Shown: positions 14,846 to 24,059, counted from the first letter of the stretch. The stretch is DNA of 38,910 nucleotides from CALGFI01 sp036374435 (GCA_036374435.1 DASUTU010000061.1:1-38910), one strand, 5' to 3'. Notes: generated by a model from the sequence alone, not told the origin. Numbers and translations: made by a program.

Positions 14846-15666
14846 TCGGCCCCATCGCCGTCGCGGGGGCGGTGGTCCTGTCCGTGTCGCTGGTCGGTGC
14901 GGCCCTGGCCGGCGAGGGCGGCCGGCCCATGCCGGAATCGGAGCCATCCGAGACGACCTCGACCGACGCGCGGGCCGTTCCGGGATGGGGCCTGATCCCC
15001 CTCCTCGGGGCGATCGGCGTGGCCGCCGGCTGGCTCCTCGCGGGGGTTCCCGGCGCGGTCGGAGGGACCCTTGCCGGCGTCGTCGCCCCCGTGGCGCTCG
15101 AACGCCGCCGCGTCGCTCGGCGGGCGAGGGCGATCGAGGGGCAGCTGATCGACGTCGTCGCGGCGATCGCCTCGGCCGTGCGGGCGGGCCGCTCGCTCGG
15201 GCAATCCCTCGCGATCGCGGCCGATGAGGTCGGCCGTCCGCTCGGCGGGCTCCTCGCGCAGGCGGCGGACCGGTCCTCGCTCGGCGTCCCGTTCGACCAG
15301 ATCCTCGATGATCTCGCCCGCGACATCGGTGGGGCCGACGCGCGTCTCGTCGCGGGCGTGTTGCGGCTCCATCGACGGGCTGGCGGCGCCCTGGTCGCTT
15401 CCCTCGACGACCTGACGCGAACGTTGCGAGCTCGTCGAGACGGCGGGCGCGAGCTGCGGTCGCTCACCGCGCAGGCGCGCCTCTCGGCCGCCATCCTGGG
15501 GCTGCTGCCGCTCGGGTTCTTCCTGTTCCTGTCCATCGTGGCGCGAAGCGACGTCGAAGCCGCGTACCGGTCGGCGGCGGGAGCCTCGGCGATCGCCGTC
15601 GGGCTGGCCCTCCAAGTGGCCGCGTTCGTGTGGATCCGTCGGCTCCTTCGGGTGGAGGACTCGTGA
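14842..15666 (+). CDS. tadB: TadB-like inner platform protein
   Basis: A 274-residue membrane protein with a type II secretion system F domain. Two helices lie in the N-terminal 75 residues, then a cytoplasmic helical domain (AIEGQLIDVVAAIASAVRAG ... LARDIGGADARLVAGVL), then two helices near the C-terminus. It should form the membrane platform on which the TadA motor acts, together with TadC. Coupled to tadA by GTGA and to tadC the same way. Confidence 0.9.
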   Translation: MIGPIAVAGAVVLSVSLVGAALAGEGGRPMPESEPSETTSTDARAVPGWGLIPLLGAIGVAAGWLLAGVPGAVGGTLAGVVAPVALERRRVARRARAIEGQLIDVVAAIASAVRAGRSLGQSLAIAADEVGRPLGGLLAQAADRSSLGVPFDQILDDLARDIGGADARLVAGVLRLHRRAGGALVASLDDLTRTLRARRDGGRELRSLTAQARLSAAILGLLPLGFFLFLSIVARSDVEAAYRSAAGASAIAVGLALQVAAFVWIRRLLRVEDS

Positions 15667-16487
15667 GCGCCCCGGTTGCCGCGGGGCTCGCGGCCGTGGC
15701 GTTCGCCGCGGCCGTCGGGGCGTTGGCCGCGCGGGGGAGAACGGCCGTCCTGGTCGGGGTCGATCCCGTGCAGCCTCGTAAGGGGAGGGCGGGCCTGTTC
15801 CGCGCGATCGGCACCTCCGCGCTCGCCCGCAGATTGCCGCGAGGGCGGCTGCACGCCCTCGCGTCGACGGTCGACTCTCGATGGTCCGTGGACGAGCTCG
15901 TCGGGGTGAAGGTGGTGTTGGCGTTCGCGCTCGGCGCGATCGCCCTGGCCGGCCCGATGCCGGTCGCGGCCGTGCCACTCGTGCTGCTGGCCTGGCGCGG
16001 CCCCGAGCTCGCGCTCGCCCGCGGCGGCCGCCGGCGCCTCGTTCGTGCCTTGGCCGAGGTTCCCCTGTTCCTGGACCTGCTCGCCGTGGCGACCTCAGCG
16101 GGTCTGGCGCCTCAAGCGGCCGTTCAAGCCGCCGTCGAACCGCTGGAAGGGCCCCTCGCGTTCGAGCTCGGGGACGCCCTCCGGCGAACCGAGCTCGGCC
16201 GCCGGTGGCGACAGGAGCTGGCCGACGTGGCCGAACGGCTCGGCCTCGGCGATCTCCGCCGTGCGGCGACCATTCTCGCCAGGAGCGAGAGCCTGGGATC
16301 GGCACTCGCGGGCGAGATCTCCCGTCTCGCGGCCGACGTGCGCGAGGAACGCCGATCGCGAGCCGCCGAACGTGCCCGGGCCGCCCCGGTCAAAATGTTG
16401 TTCCCGCTCGTGTTCTTGATCCTTCCCGCCTTCCTCCTCCTCACCGTGGTTCCGGTGCTGCTCAGCACCGTGCGATCGATCGTCTGA
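15663..16487 (+). CDS. tadC: TadC-like inner platform protein
   Basis: A 274-residue protein, the second platform subunit, with the type II secretion F domain at about 120-245 (VPLFLDLLAVATSAGLAPQAAVQAAV). There are membrane helices at the N-terminus (two near 5-25 and 80-110) and at the C-terminus (KMLFPLVFLILPAFLLLTVVPVLL). The GTG start overlaps tadB's stop. TadB and TadC are the same length and probably arose by duplication, as known for the family. Confidence 0.9.
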   Translation: MSAPVAAGLAAVAFAAAVGALAARGRTAVLVGVDPVQPRKGRAGLFRAIGTSALARRLPRGRLHALASTVDSRWSVDELVGVKVVLAFALGAIALAGPMPVAAVPLVLLAWRGPELALARGGRRRLVRALAEVPLFLDLLAVATSAGLAPQAAVQAAVEPLEGPLAFELGDALRRTELGRRWRQELADVAERLGLGDLRRAATILARSESLGSALAGEISRLAADVREERRSRAAERARAAPVKMLFPLVFLILPAFLLLTVVPVLLSTVRSIV

Positions 16488-16504
16488 GAGAGGAGGTGTC
16501 GCCC

Positions 16505-16720
16505 GTGATGCGGTCCTTGTATGCGCGTGCCCGTGTGGGCGTCTTCGCGGCCCGCGAGCGTCTGTCCGAGCAGCTCGGACAGACCACGGCCGAATACGCG
16601 CTCGTGATCCTCGCGGCGGCCGCGGTCGCCGTCGTGCTCATCGTCTGGGCCCGGTCGTCGGGGAGGCTGCCCGCCTTCTTCGACAACATCATCGACCAGG
16701 TCTCCAATAGTGCGCCGTAG
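16505..16720 (+). CDS. Flp-type prepilin (DUF4244-like)
   Basis: A 71-residue prepilin. The class III signal is clear: a basic leader, then QLGQTTAEYALVILAAAAVAV, with cleavage expected after the Gly, Glu at +5 and Tyr at +6, followed by a 20-residue hydrophobic helix. The C-terminal part is short. This is the pilus subunit. AGGAGG lies 8 bases before the GTG at 16505 (an adjacent ATG at 16508 is also possible); it is the strongest ribosome binding site in the operon, which fits the need for many copies. No prepilin peptidase gene is in the window. Confidence 0.88.
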   Translation: MMRSLYARARVGVFAARERLSEQLGQTTAEYALVILAAAAVAVVLIVWARSSGRLPAFFDNIIDQVSNSAP

Positions 16721-17117
16721 CTCGCCTCAATGCCGGCGGGCCCGGGCGGAGCGGGGATCGGCGGTGGTGGAGTTCGCGCTGCTGCTCCCGATCCTGCTGA
16801 TCCTCCTGTTGGCGGTGGTTCAGGTGGGCGTTCTCGCCAGGGATCGGCTCCTTCTTGCACAGGCCTCGCGCGCCGGGGCGCGCGAGGCCGCCATCGTGGA
16901 CTCGGAGGAGGCGGCCAGGGACGCCGCGATCCGGGCGGCGCCCGGGCTCGATCCGGCCCGCCTGCGACTCGCGCTGGAACGCGTGGGCCTCCGGGGGTCA
17001 CCTGTCACGGTCTCGCTGTCGTACGACGTCCCGATCGCGGGCGTGCTTGCGGGATGGCTCCTGCCTCCCGTGGTCACGCTCGACGAGAGCGCGACGGCAC
17101 GGCAGGAGTTCGGGTGA
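16710..17117 (+). CDS. tadE: TadE-like pseudopilin
   Basis: A 135-residue protein with the TadE pattern: a basic start, then ERGSAVVEFALLLPILLILLLAVVQVG as the prepilin-like hydrophobic helix with Glu five residues into the segment, and a mixed outside domain (about 40-135). TadE proteins are minor pilins. The GTG start overlaps the pilin stop by 11 bases, and no other start fits. Confidence 0.87.
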   Translation: MRRSSPQCRRARAERGSAVVEFALLLPILLILLLAVVQVGVLARDRLLLAQASRAGAREAAIVDSEEAARDAAIRAAPGLDPARLRLALERVGLRGSPVTVSLSYDVPIAGVLAGWLLPPVVTLDESATARQEFG

Positions 17118-17491
17118 GCCGTGATCCCCGCCGCGAGCGCGGATCGGTCTCGGTCGTCGTCGCCGCGATGGTGGCGGCGTTCGTGGTCCTTGCCCTGGCC
17201 GCCGCGGATCTGGCTCGGGTCCTCACGGCGGCGGCCACGGCGCAGACCGCCGCGGACGCGGCGGCGCTCGCCGCGGCCCAGGAGCTGTTCCTGCCGGGAG
17301 ACCTCGAGCCGGCCGACGTGGCGCGCGACTACGCGGCGCGAAACGGTGCCGTCCTCGTCGACTGCGAGTGCGAACGGGAGATGCTCGAGGCCGTCGTGAC
17401 GGTGCACGCGGCGATCGGGCCGCTCCTGCTGTTCGGGGACGATCGTGCCGTCCGGGCGTCGGCGCGGGCGGTGGTCGACCTGCCCGGTTGA
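17114..17491 (+). CDS. second TadE-like protein (actinobacterial helicase/secretion-neighbourhood type)
   Basis: A 125-residue protein with RERGSVSVVVAAMVAAFVVLALAAADLARV as the N-terminal hydrophobic helix, then an Ala-rich helix (ATAQTAADAAALAAAQELFL) as in the TadG/Flp-associated family. A CECE motif near residue 88 supplies two cysteines. The GTG start overlaps tadE's stop. It is the last gene of the pilus operon; a new promoter follows within 30 bases. Confidence 0.83.
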   Translation: MSRDPRRERGSVSVVVAAMVAAFVVLALAAADLARVLTAAATAQTAADAAALAAAQELFLPGDLEPADVARDYAARNGAVLVDCECEREMLEAVVTVHAAIGPLLLFGDDRAVRASARAVVDLPG

Positions 17492-17518
17492 CCCCCCGAC
17501 CGTGACGGGACTGCGGTG

Positions 17519-17524
17519 TACCAT
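17519..17524 (+). promoter_or_regulatory. -10 box of the DUF5318 gene
   Basis: TACCAT, 8 bases before the ATG at 17533. Predicted leaderless or nearly so. Confidence 0.45.
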
Positions 17525-17532
17525 GCCGATCC

Positions 17533-17928
17533 ATGGCGATCAGCGCGATGCGCCCGAGGAAGAGCAAGCGGAGCCTGCTGGCGACCGTGGACTACACGCT
17601 CGCCAAACGCGCCCTCCTGGCGCAGGTCCGGACCGGCCTGCTCGGCCGGGCCGACATCTGCGACGCCCATCCCGAGCTCCTGCGCGCCGCCAAGAACGTT
17701 GGCGAGAACAGCCGGCGGGACTGCCCGGTGTGCGCCCAGACCAAGCTCCGGCTGCTCGCCTACGTGTACGGCGACGGGCTGAAGCAGGACAACGGGCGGG
17801 TCTGGCCGCTCGACACCGGCCTGTCGATGGCCGCGGACCGGCCCGGCGCCTGGTGCTACGTGGTCGAGGTGTGCACGGAGTGCCAGTGGAACCACCTGGC
17901 CGAGGCCTTCGTGGCCCGCGCCGGCTGA
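17533..17928 (+). CDS. DUF5318 family protein
   Basis: A 131-residue protein of a family found in actinobacteria, typically next to a class A penicillin-binding protein as here. Residues 15-45 are helical; two CxxC pairs (CPVCAQTK and VCTECQW) suggest a zinc ribbon. There is no membrane segment. The function is unknown; zinc binding and the neighbouring PBP suggest a regulatory or RNA/protein-binding role in cell wall growth. The start follows TACCAT by 8 bases. Confidence 0.88.
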   Translation: MAISAMRPRKSKRSLLATVDYTLAKRALLAQVRTGLLGRADICDAHPELLRAAKNVGENSRRDCPVCAQTKLRLLAYVYGDGLKQDNGRVWPLDTGLSMAADRPGAWCYVVEVCTECQWNHLAEAFVARAG

Positions 17929-17929
17929 C

Positions 17930-17947
17930 CCCCCTTTCCGCCGGGGG
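17930..17947 (+). terminator. short GC hairpin after DUF5318
   Basis: CCCCC/GGGGG stem with an 8-base loop just after the stop codon. There is no T run, so it is a weak candidate. Confidence 0.3.
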
Positions 17948-18059
17948 CTGCGTTCGCGCCCCGGCGCGCACGTCCTGAGGCTCTCCGCGTCCCCTCGTCA
18001 TCACTGGAACTCCACGCGTTTGCGCAGGTAGCGTGCCCGGGAATCGTAGGGACCGCTGA

Positions 18060-18065
18060 TACGAT
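18060..18065 (+). promoter_or_regulatory. -10 box of the penicillin-binding protein gene
   Basis: TACGAT, 10 bases before the TTG start at 18076. Confidence 0.4.
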
Positions 18066-18075
18066 CGAGGACACC

Positions 18076-20295
18076 TTGGCGGTCGACACCGCAACCCGAA
18101 GATCCGGACGTCGCAAACACGCCCCCCGAACCCGGCGCTCGCAGAAGGGCTTCAAGGCCTGGCTGCGCCGGTGGTGGTGGGTGTTCGTCGTGGTGCCCGC
18201 GACCGGGGCGCTGCTGGTGCTCGGGATGCTCGTCTACGTGTACTCGCGGCTCGAGCTGCCCTCGACGCCGCCGCCGCTCCAGACCACGTACGTCTACGAC
18301 CGAGACGGGCGCCAGATCGCCACGCTGCACGCCGGGGTGGACCGGACGATCATCCCCATCTCGCAGATGCCCCGGCACCTGCGGCAGGCGGTGATCTCGT
18401 CGGAGGACTCCGGCTTCTACGACCACCCGGGGATCGACGTGTTCGGGATCGTTCGCGCCGCGTGGACGGACCTGGTGGCGCGCGACATCGTCCAGGGCGC
18501 CTCGACCATCACCCAGCAGGTGGTCAAGAACGTCTACGCGGGTGAATACCGGGCGGACCCGGACACCGGCCGCCAGACCTACGTGGTGCCGCCCCGTACG
18601 TTCGGGCAGAAGGTGCGCGAGGCGCTGCTGGCGATCAAGGTCGAGCGCGAGTTCACGAAGGACGAGATCCTCGCCACGTACCTGAACACCGTGTATTTCG
18701 GTCACGGCGCCTACGGGGTCGAGGCGGCCGCCCAGACCTACTGGCAGAAACCCGCCTCCGAGCTCACCATCCAGGAGTCGGCCACCCTGGCCGGGATCAT
18801 CCCCGAACCCTCGATCTACGACCCGACTCTGGACGAGGAGGGCGCCGAGGCCCGCCGCAACCGCGTGCTCGACCGGATGGTGGTCGAGGGGTACCTCGAT
18901 GCCGCGCGGGCCGAGGACCTCAAGGCCACCGATCTGCGCCTGGACCCCATCGAGCTCGGCGTGAACTTCCCCTCCAAGCTCGGCTACTTCCTCGACCACA
19001 CGCGCCGGGAGCTGATCCGGATCCACGGCGAGGAGAAGGTCTTCGGGGGCGGGCTCCAGGTCACCACCACGATCGACCTGGCCATGCAGCGGGCCGCCCA
19101 GGACGCCGTGGCCGCCCACCTCACCGATCCCGAGGGACCCGACGCCGCGTTGGTGGCGGTGGACCCGCGGGACGGCGGGATCCTCGCGATGTACGGGGGG
19201 AAGAACTTCAACCGGGAGAAGGTGAACCTCGCCACCGGGGCCGGTGGGACCGGGCGGCAGGCCGGCTCGGCCTTCAAGATCTTCGCGCTGCTGGCGGCGC
19301 TCGAGAACCGCTACGACCCGTACGAGCGTTGGTCCGGGCCGAGCTCGATCGAGATCGAGGACCCCCGCTGCTTCACGAACGGCGAGCCGTGGGAGGTCGG
19401 CAACGCCAGCGACTCCACCAGCGGCACGTTCACGCTCCTCTCGGCCACGACGCACTCCGTGAACACGGTCTACGCGCAGCTCGCTCCGGCGGTCGGACCG
19501 GACTCGATCGCGAACGTGGCCGAACGGATGGGCATCCGCAGCGACCTCCAGGAGGTGTGTTCGATCACGCTCGGCACCCAGGAGGTCACGCCGCTCGACA
19601 TGACCACGGCGTACGCCACGCTGGCCTCGAGGGGGGTCCGGCACCGGGCCACCCCGCTGCTCGAGGTGGTGGACCCCAACGGCGAGACCGACGCGATCAA
19701 CGAGCGCGGGCAGCAGGTGCTCGACACGAACGTCGCCGACGTGGCGACCTTCATGCTCGAGACCGTGATCTCGAGCGGGACCGGCACCCGAGCCCAGATC
19801 GGCCGACCCGCGGCCGGGAAGACCGGAACGAACCAGGAGTACCGCGACGCCTGGTTCTGCGGCTACACGCCGCAGCTGGCCACGTGCGTTTGGGTGGGCT
19901 ACGCGGACGCCCAGCGTGCGATGACGAACGTCGAGGGGTTCCCGGCCGTGTTCGGCGGGACCATTCCGGCGCTTATCTGGCACGACTTCATGGCCTCGGC
20001 GCTGGAGGGCCGGCCTGAACGCGGCTTTGCCGAACCCTCGTTCGAGGGCTACACGCTCGGGCCGTCCACGCCCGTGCCGACCCCGGCGCCCTCGGTCTCG
20101 CCTTCGCCGACCGAGGAACCCTCGCCGGAGCCCACCGAGGAGCCCTCGCCGAGCCCCACCGAGGAGCCCTCGCCGACGCCCTCGCCGAGCGAGGAGCCTT
20201 CGCCGAGTCCGTCAGAGAGCCCGATCCCGTCGCCGACGGCCACGCCGACGCTCGCCCCCCCGGCGAGGGGGCTGATCCCGACCGGCGAGGTGTGA
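18076..20295 (+). CDS. class A penicillin-binding protein (transglycosylase-transpeptidase)
   Basis: A 739-residue bifunctional peptidoglycan synthase. A basic cytoplasmic tail and one membrane helix (about 35-57) come first. The GT51 glycosyltransferase has catalytic Glu110 in SSEDSGFYDHPG and GASTITQQVVKN. The transpeptidase has SxxK (Ser398 in GSAFK), SVN (461-463) and KTG (582-584). The C-terminal 75 residues are a Pro/Ser/Glu/Thr tail built on EEPSP repeats, as in some mycobacterial and streptomycete PBPs, likely spanning the wall. The TTG start has weak GAGG upstream. All catalytic residues are present, so it should polymerise and cross-link glycan strands. Confidence 0.94.
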   Translation: MAVDTATRRSGRRKHAPRTRRSQKGFKAWLRRWWWVFVVVPATGALLVLGMLVYVYSRLELPSTPPPLQTTYVYDRDGRQIATLHAGVDRTIIPISQMPRHLRQAVISSEDSGFYDHPGIDVFGIVRAAWTDLVARDIVQGASTITQQVVKNVYAGEYRADPDTGRQTYVVPPRTFGQKVREALLAIKVEREFTKDEILATYLNTVYFGHGAYGVEAAAQTYWQKPASELTIQESATLAGIIPEPSIYDPTLDEEGAEARRNRVLDRMVVEGYLDAARAEDLKATDLRLDPIELGVNFPSKLGYFLDHTRRELIRIHGEEKVFGGGLQVTTTIDLAMQRAAQDAVAAHLTDPEGPDAALVAVDPRDGGILAMYGGKNFNREKVNLATGAGGTGRQAGSAFKIFALLAALENRYDPYERWSGPSSIEIEDPRCFTNGEPWEVGNASDSTSGTFTLLSATTHSVNTVYAQLAPAVGPDSIANVAERMGIRSDLQEVCSITLGTQEVTPLDMTTAYATLASRGVRHRATPLLEVVDPNGETDAINERGQQVLDTNVADVATFMLETVISSGTGTRAQIGRPAAGKTGTNQEYRDAWFCGYTPQLATCVWVGYADAQRAMTNVEGFPAVFGGTIPALIWHDFMASALEGRPERGFAEPSFEGYTLGPSTPVPTPAPSVSPSPTEEPSPEPTEEPSPSPTEEPSPTPSPSEEPSPSPSESPIPSPTATPTLAPPARGLIPTGEV

Positions 20296-20338
20296 GCCGC
20301 CGGCCGAGGCGGGGTCCCATTCGCCCCGGCCGGGCGGC
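20296..20338 (+). terminator. terminator after the PBP gene
   Basis: GCCGCC, GGCC and GGGG on the left pair with CCCC, GGCC and GGCGGC on the right, with small bulges and a nine-base loop. It begins at the base after the stop codon. No T run follows. Confidence 0.5.
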
Positions 20339-20391
20339 TGCACGACCGCACCGGTCAGGGACCGGCGCGACGTTCGATGCTCGTCAGGTCG

Positions 20392-21123
20392 TCAGGCCAT
20401 CCCCCCTCCCGATGAGGCGACCTGGACCTGCTCGATCCACTGCCCCGTCTGGTTCGCGTTGCCGGCCTTCGCCGTGGTCTTGGCCTCGTTGGCCTGCTCC
20501 ATGTCCCCCCTGGCCGAGCCGAGCCCGAAGAACGTGAACGGCTTGTTCATGTTCTTCTGCTCGGTCGAGGCGGTGGCGTCGGCCTCCTGGTCGGTCGAGT
20601 TCGCGTTCGACCCGCGCTGGGACTGCGCGATCCCGTCGCCGTCGTGGCCGTCGCATCGGCAAGGGTCGGCTTTGTGCTTGTCCTTGCCGTAGGAGCCGTG
20701 GCCGTCGGACTCGGGGGCAGCACCCCGATCCCTTCGACGAGGCCTCCTGGCGCTGCCAGACGCCCTGCTTGGCGTTGTCGTTGTCGGCCTTGGCCTTGGT
20801 CGTCGCCTCGTTGGACTGGTGGACGTCCGAGCCGTCCGAGGCCTTGCAGCCACCGCAGTCGTGCCCGCCCGACCCGAACGACAGGATCGAGATCGGAGCG
20901 TTCACGTTCTTCTGCTCGGTGGTGGCCTCGGCGTTGACCGACTGGGTCGTGTGTTGCTGTTCGAGCCGCTCTGCCGCTGCGAGATGTCTCCCCCGTCACC
21001 GCAGCCGCCGCAGTGCCCGCCGGAGCCGTCCGAGGACGCCCACTGGCCCTGGGCGATTCCCTGCTCCGTGGTGTTGTCGTTCGATGCGTTGGCGCTCGTG
21101 TCCGCGTCGTTCGACTGGTTCAC
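20392..21123 (-). pseudogene. N/Q-rich repeat protein, frameshifted, no signal peptide seen
   Basis: Three reading frames together encode a repeat protein of about 240 residues. Two module types alternate: one like HQSNEATTKAKADNDN...QGVWQRQEASS and one like QSQRGSNANS...TEQKNMNKP. Regularly spaced Asn and Gln, with Ala and Thr between, recall curlin-type beta-solenoid or amyloid repeats. Gly/Cys-rich linkers (HCGGCGDGGD, HDCGGCKASDG, PCRCDGHD) join the modules. One base is missing near 20954, since repeats align at equal length if restored, and an indel lies near 20719-20730 beside G and C runs. The GTG at 21123 has no good ribosome binding site and falls in mid-repeat, so the 5' end may be lost. 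It directly follows the PAS kinase gene. Confidence 0.6.
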
Positions 21124-21141
21124 GCAGATCCGGTGTCGGCC

Positions 21142-23301
21142 TCAGGAAGCTTCGCTGACCGAGAACGCCCGCTGAGCAGGCACGGCGTCCAGCGGCAACG
21201 TGGCGAGCACGGTGGTGCCCTTCCCGGGTGTGGAGTGGACCATGAACGTGCCGTTGGCGAGCTCGACGCGTTCGCGCATCGAGGCCAGGCCGACCCGGCC
21301 CATCTGGAGGTACTCGCGGGCTTTGGCGGAGTCGAACCCCACCCCGTCGTCGGCGACCTCGATCCGGAGCTGGCCGCCCACGGCCTCGACCGAGACCGAG
21401 ACGCGGCCCGCTTGGGCGTGTTTCGTGCTGTTCGACAGGGCCTCCTGCACGATGCGGTAGGCGAGGGTCTCCAGGTCCTGGGGGATCTCGAGGACGGCGC
21501 GGCCGACGAACTCCGACCTCACGCCGTTGTCCACGCCGTATTTGTCCACCGTCTCCCGGAGCGCCGGGATGAGGCCCCGCTCCTCGAGCAGCGGCGGGCG
21601 CAGGCCCGACATGAGCCGGCGGAGGTTGTCGGCCTCCTCCGAGAGCTCGCGTCGCACCTTCGAGAGCACCTCGACGCCCTCCTCCTGCTCGCCGGCCTTG
21701 AGCATCAGCAGCACCGCCTCGAGCGAGAGCGAGGCGGCCGAGACGCCTTGCACCGGGCCGTCGTGCAGGTCGCGGGCGATGCGGTTGCGTTCGCTCTCGA
21801 TGGCGGCGTTGGTCCGCCGCATAATCCGTGTCCGGTCCTCGTCGCGGTCCTGGAGGAACTTGAACAGTGAGCGGATGGTCTGGTCGGCCACCCGGGCCGC
21901 GGTGACGTCGCGAACGAGCAGGAGCCGCCGCGGCGGGTCGCCCGGGATCTCGGAGGTGCGCGCCTCCAGGTACACGGGGTTGCCCTCGCGCCGGAGCGTC
22001 CCCTGCCCGGTGACCGGGAGCGAGGTGAACGACTCGTCGGCTTCGATCGAAACCGCCAGGGCCGACCACGGCTGACCCTCCACGAGCGAGTGAGGGAGCT
22101 CGATCATCCGGCAGAACGCCCCGTTGGCCCGCACGATGACGTCGGTCTCGTTCAGCTCGACGATCCCATCCACGGCCGCCTCGAACACCGTCCGCAGGCG
22201 CTCCTCGGATTCACGAAGGGTCTCGTTGGCGAGCTGGAGCCGGGCCAGGGCCTTGTCGGTTTCGCGCAGGGCCGCCTCCTTCTGGTCCAGCGCGTCGTGG
22301 ACGGCTCGCTGCGCGTGTGCCCCGCGGACCTGGTTGACGAGGATGCGGACCACGATCCCGGCAGCGAGGACGGTGATCAGCCCGGAGGCCTGGACCGGTC
22401 CCACCCGCGCGTCGATCTCGAGGGTGGCCACGAGCCCGAGCGCTCCGCACGCCATGGAGACCGAGAGCGTGGTGAGCAGGGCGCGGCTGTACCGTGCGGG
22501 GCGCCGGAGGATCTCCTCGGGTCGCGGCCGGACGGTGACGACGAGGAGCGCCGCGAGGAGCGCGGCCAGGGCGGCCGAGAGCTCGATCTCGGGAACGCCC
22601 GAGCGGTACGAACCCCGAAGCCAGGCGTCGCCGAAGACGAGCAGGGCCACGGCGAGGCCGCCCATAACGACGAAGAGCCCGGCGTGCGGGAGGGTCGGCA
22701 CCCACATGGCCAGGGCCCCGTAGGCGGACAGGATGGCCGCGATGACGATGGCGAACTCGGCCGCCGAGGCGGAGATGGCGGGTTCGGCGTCGCCGGGCCG
22801 AAGGAGGAGGTACAACGCGGTGCCGAGCGCGATCGTGATCAAGACGATGTCCGCGGCGATCTCGCGGCGGTCCTCGCGCGGGACGTGCTCACCGAACTCC
22901 TGCACCACCGGCACCAGGAGCAGTCCGCCCACCAGCAGGAGCACGGCGTCGTAGGGGGTCGGCGGGACGGTCTCGAACCCGCGGAGCTCCAGGAAGCCGA
23001 TCACGCCGGTCATCGCGCTCAACCCCAGCAGGCCGAATCCGAGCCATCTGGCGCTGCGCCACGCGCCCGACTCCCGGGTCCGGCTCAGGATCACCGAGCC
23101 CGAGAGGAGGAACGCGCCTGCCAGGATGCCCGCCGCCAGGCCGTCCACCTCCCGGATGTGCGGGAGCTCGACCGCGTAGGCGGCCACCACTCCCGCGCTC
23201 ACGAGCAGAAGGACGGCCGACGCGAACAACGTTCCACCGCGAGCACGTTGCATCGACATTCGATGCGTATGTTCACCCACCGTGGGGCGGCTCTCCATCA
23301 C
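21142..23301 (-). CDS. large membrane sensor kinase with PAS domain, HisKA_3 type
   Basis: A 719-residue kinase. About nine membrane helices cover residues 22-325, with a layout like MASE-type sensors. A coiled linker (about 330-370) leads to a PAS domain (about 365-470, FEAAVDGIVELNETDVIVRANGAFCRMI). The phosphotransfer domain has ARDLHDGPVQGVSAASL with His513, and the HATPase domain has EALSNSTKH and GRVGLASMRERVEL. The ATP-binding residues look intact. The start is uncertain: GTG 23301 or ATG 23259 (MSMQRARGG), neither with a good ribosome binding site. It follows its regulator gene by 84 bases and precedes the repeat protein. Confidence 0.9.
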   Translation of the reverse strand: MMESRPTVGEHTHRMSMQRARGGTLFASAVLLLVSAGVVAAYAVELPHIREVDGLAAGILAGAFLLSGSVILSRTRESGAWRSARWLGFGLLGLSAMTGVIGFLELRGFETVPPTPYDAVLLLVGGLLLVPVVQEFGEHVPREDRREIAADIVLITIALGTALYLLLRPGDAEPAISASAAEFAIVIAAILSAYGALAMWVPTLPHAGLFVVMGGLAVALLVFGDAWLRGSYRSGVPEIELSAALAALLAALLVVTVRPRPEEILRRPARYSRALLTTLSVSMACGALGLVATLEIDARVGPVQASGLITVLAAGIVVRILVNQVRGAHAQRAVHDALDQKEAALRETDKALARLQLANETLRESEERLRTVFEAAVDGIVELNETDVIVRANGAFCRMIELPHSLVEGQPWSALAVSIEADESFTSLPVTGQGTLRREGNPVYLEARTSEIPGDPPRRLLLVRDVTAARVADQTIRSLFKFLQDRDEDRTRIMRRTNAAIESERNRIARDLHDGPVQGVSAASLSLEAVLLMLKAGEQEEGVEVLSKVRRELSEEADNLRRLMSGLRPPLLEERGLIPALRETVDKYGVDNGVRSEFVGRAVLEIPQDLETLAYRIVQEALSNSTKHAQAGRVSVSVEAVGGQLRIEVADDGVGFDSAKAREYLQMGRVGLASMRERVELANGTFMVHSTPGKGTTVLATLPLDAVPAQRAFSVSEAS

Positions 23302-23385
23302 CCACCCGGGGAAGGAATAGGGAGGAAGAAGCCCTAGGGCGGTCAGGGGGGTGGGCCATCCCTGGAACGGGTGACCCCGTTCGGC

Positions 23386-24024
23386 CTACTCGATCAGGCG
23401 GCGGCGCAGCGCCTCGGCGACGGCGGCGGTGCGGTCGGACGCGCCGAGCTTCTCGAAGATGTGCTCGAGGTGCGTCTTGACCGTGTCCGGCGAGATGTAC
23501 AGCCGTTCGGCGATGTCCCGGTTGGTGTGTCCGAAGGCTAGGAGCTGGAGCACCTCGATCTCGCGAGCCGTGAGCGTCTCGGCTCGGCGGTCTCGCTCCT
23601 TGGCCTGGCTGAGCTCCTCGGCCAGGGCCACCACGAGCTGGGGGTCGATCACCATGTTCCCGCCGGCCACGAGCCGGACGGTCTGGATGAGGTGTTCGGC
23701 GTCCCGGGCCTTGAGGACGTAGCCGCGCGCCCCCGACCGCACCGCCTCGACGACGAACTGCCGGTCGTCGTAGGCGGTCAACATGATGACGCCGACCTTC
23801 GGGAATCTGTCCCGGATCTGTCGCGCGGCCTCAAGGCCGTCCATCTCCGGCATCCGGATGTCGACCAGGGCGATGTCCGGGTCCTCGCGCTCGACCAGGT
23901 CCACGAGCTCCTGACCGTTGGCGGCCTCGCCGACGACCTCGATGCCCTCGGCCATGTCGAGGTAGCGACGCAGCCCCTGGCGCACCAGGGAGTGGTCGTC
24001 TGCGATGGCCACGCGTACCGTCAC
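23386..24024 (-). CDS. NarL/LuxR-family response regulator (two-component system 2)
   Basis: A 212-residue regulator with the acidic pair Asp9-Asp10, phospho-acceptor Asp55 (IALVDIRMPEMDG), Thr in LTAYDD and Lys in VLKARD. The LuxR helix-turn-helix is LTAREIEVLQLLAFG...DTVKTHLEHIFEKL. The GTG start at 24024 has AGGAGG 11 bases upstream. It is the first gene of the unit, before its kinase, the reverse of the order in system 1. Confidence 0.93.
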   Translation of the reverse strand: MTVRVAIADDHSLVRQGLRRYLDMAEGIEVVGEAANGQELVDLVEREDPDIALVDIRMPEMDGLEAARQIRDRFPKVGVIMLTAYDDRQFVVEAVRSGARGYVLKARDAEHLIQTVRLVAGGNMVIDPQLVVALAEELSQAKERDRRAETLTAREIEVLQLLAFGHTNRDIAERLYISPDTVKTHLEHIFEKLGASDRTAAVAEALRRRLIE

Positions 24025-24059
24025 CCGTCCCCACCCCTCCTGCGCCGTCGTCCGGGGTC

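Noticed and set aside
20140..20230. CRISPR-like or satellite repeat in the PBP tail region
   Set aside because: The repetition is codon-level coding for EEPSP units in the PBP tail, without spacers.
20384..21123. Three separate genes, one per frame, in the repeat region
   Set aside because: The repeats continue from frame to frame with matching register, which fits one broken gene better than three.
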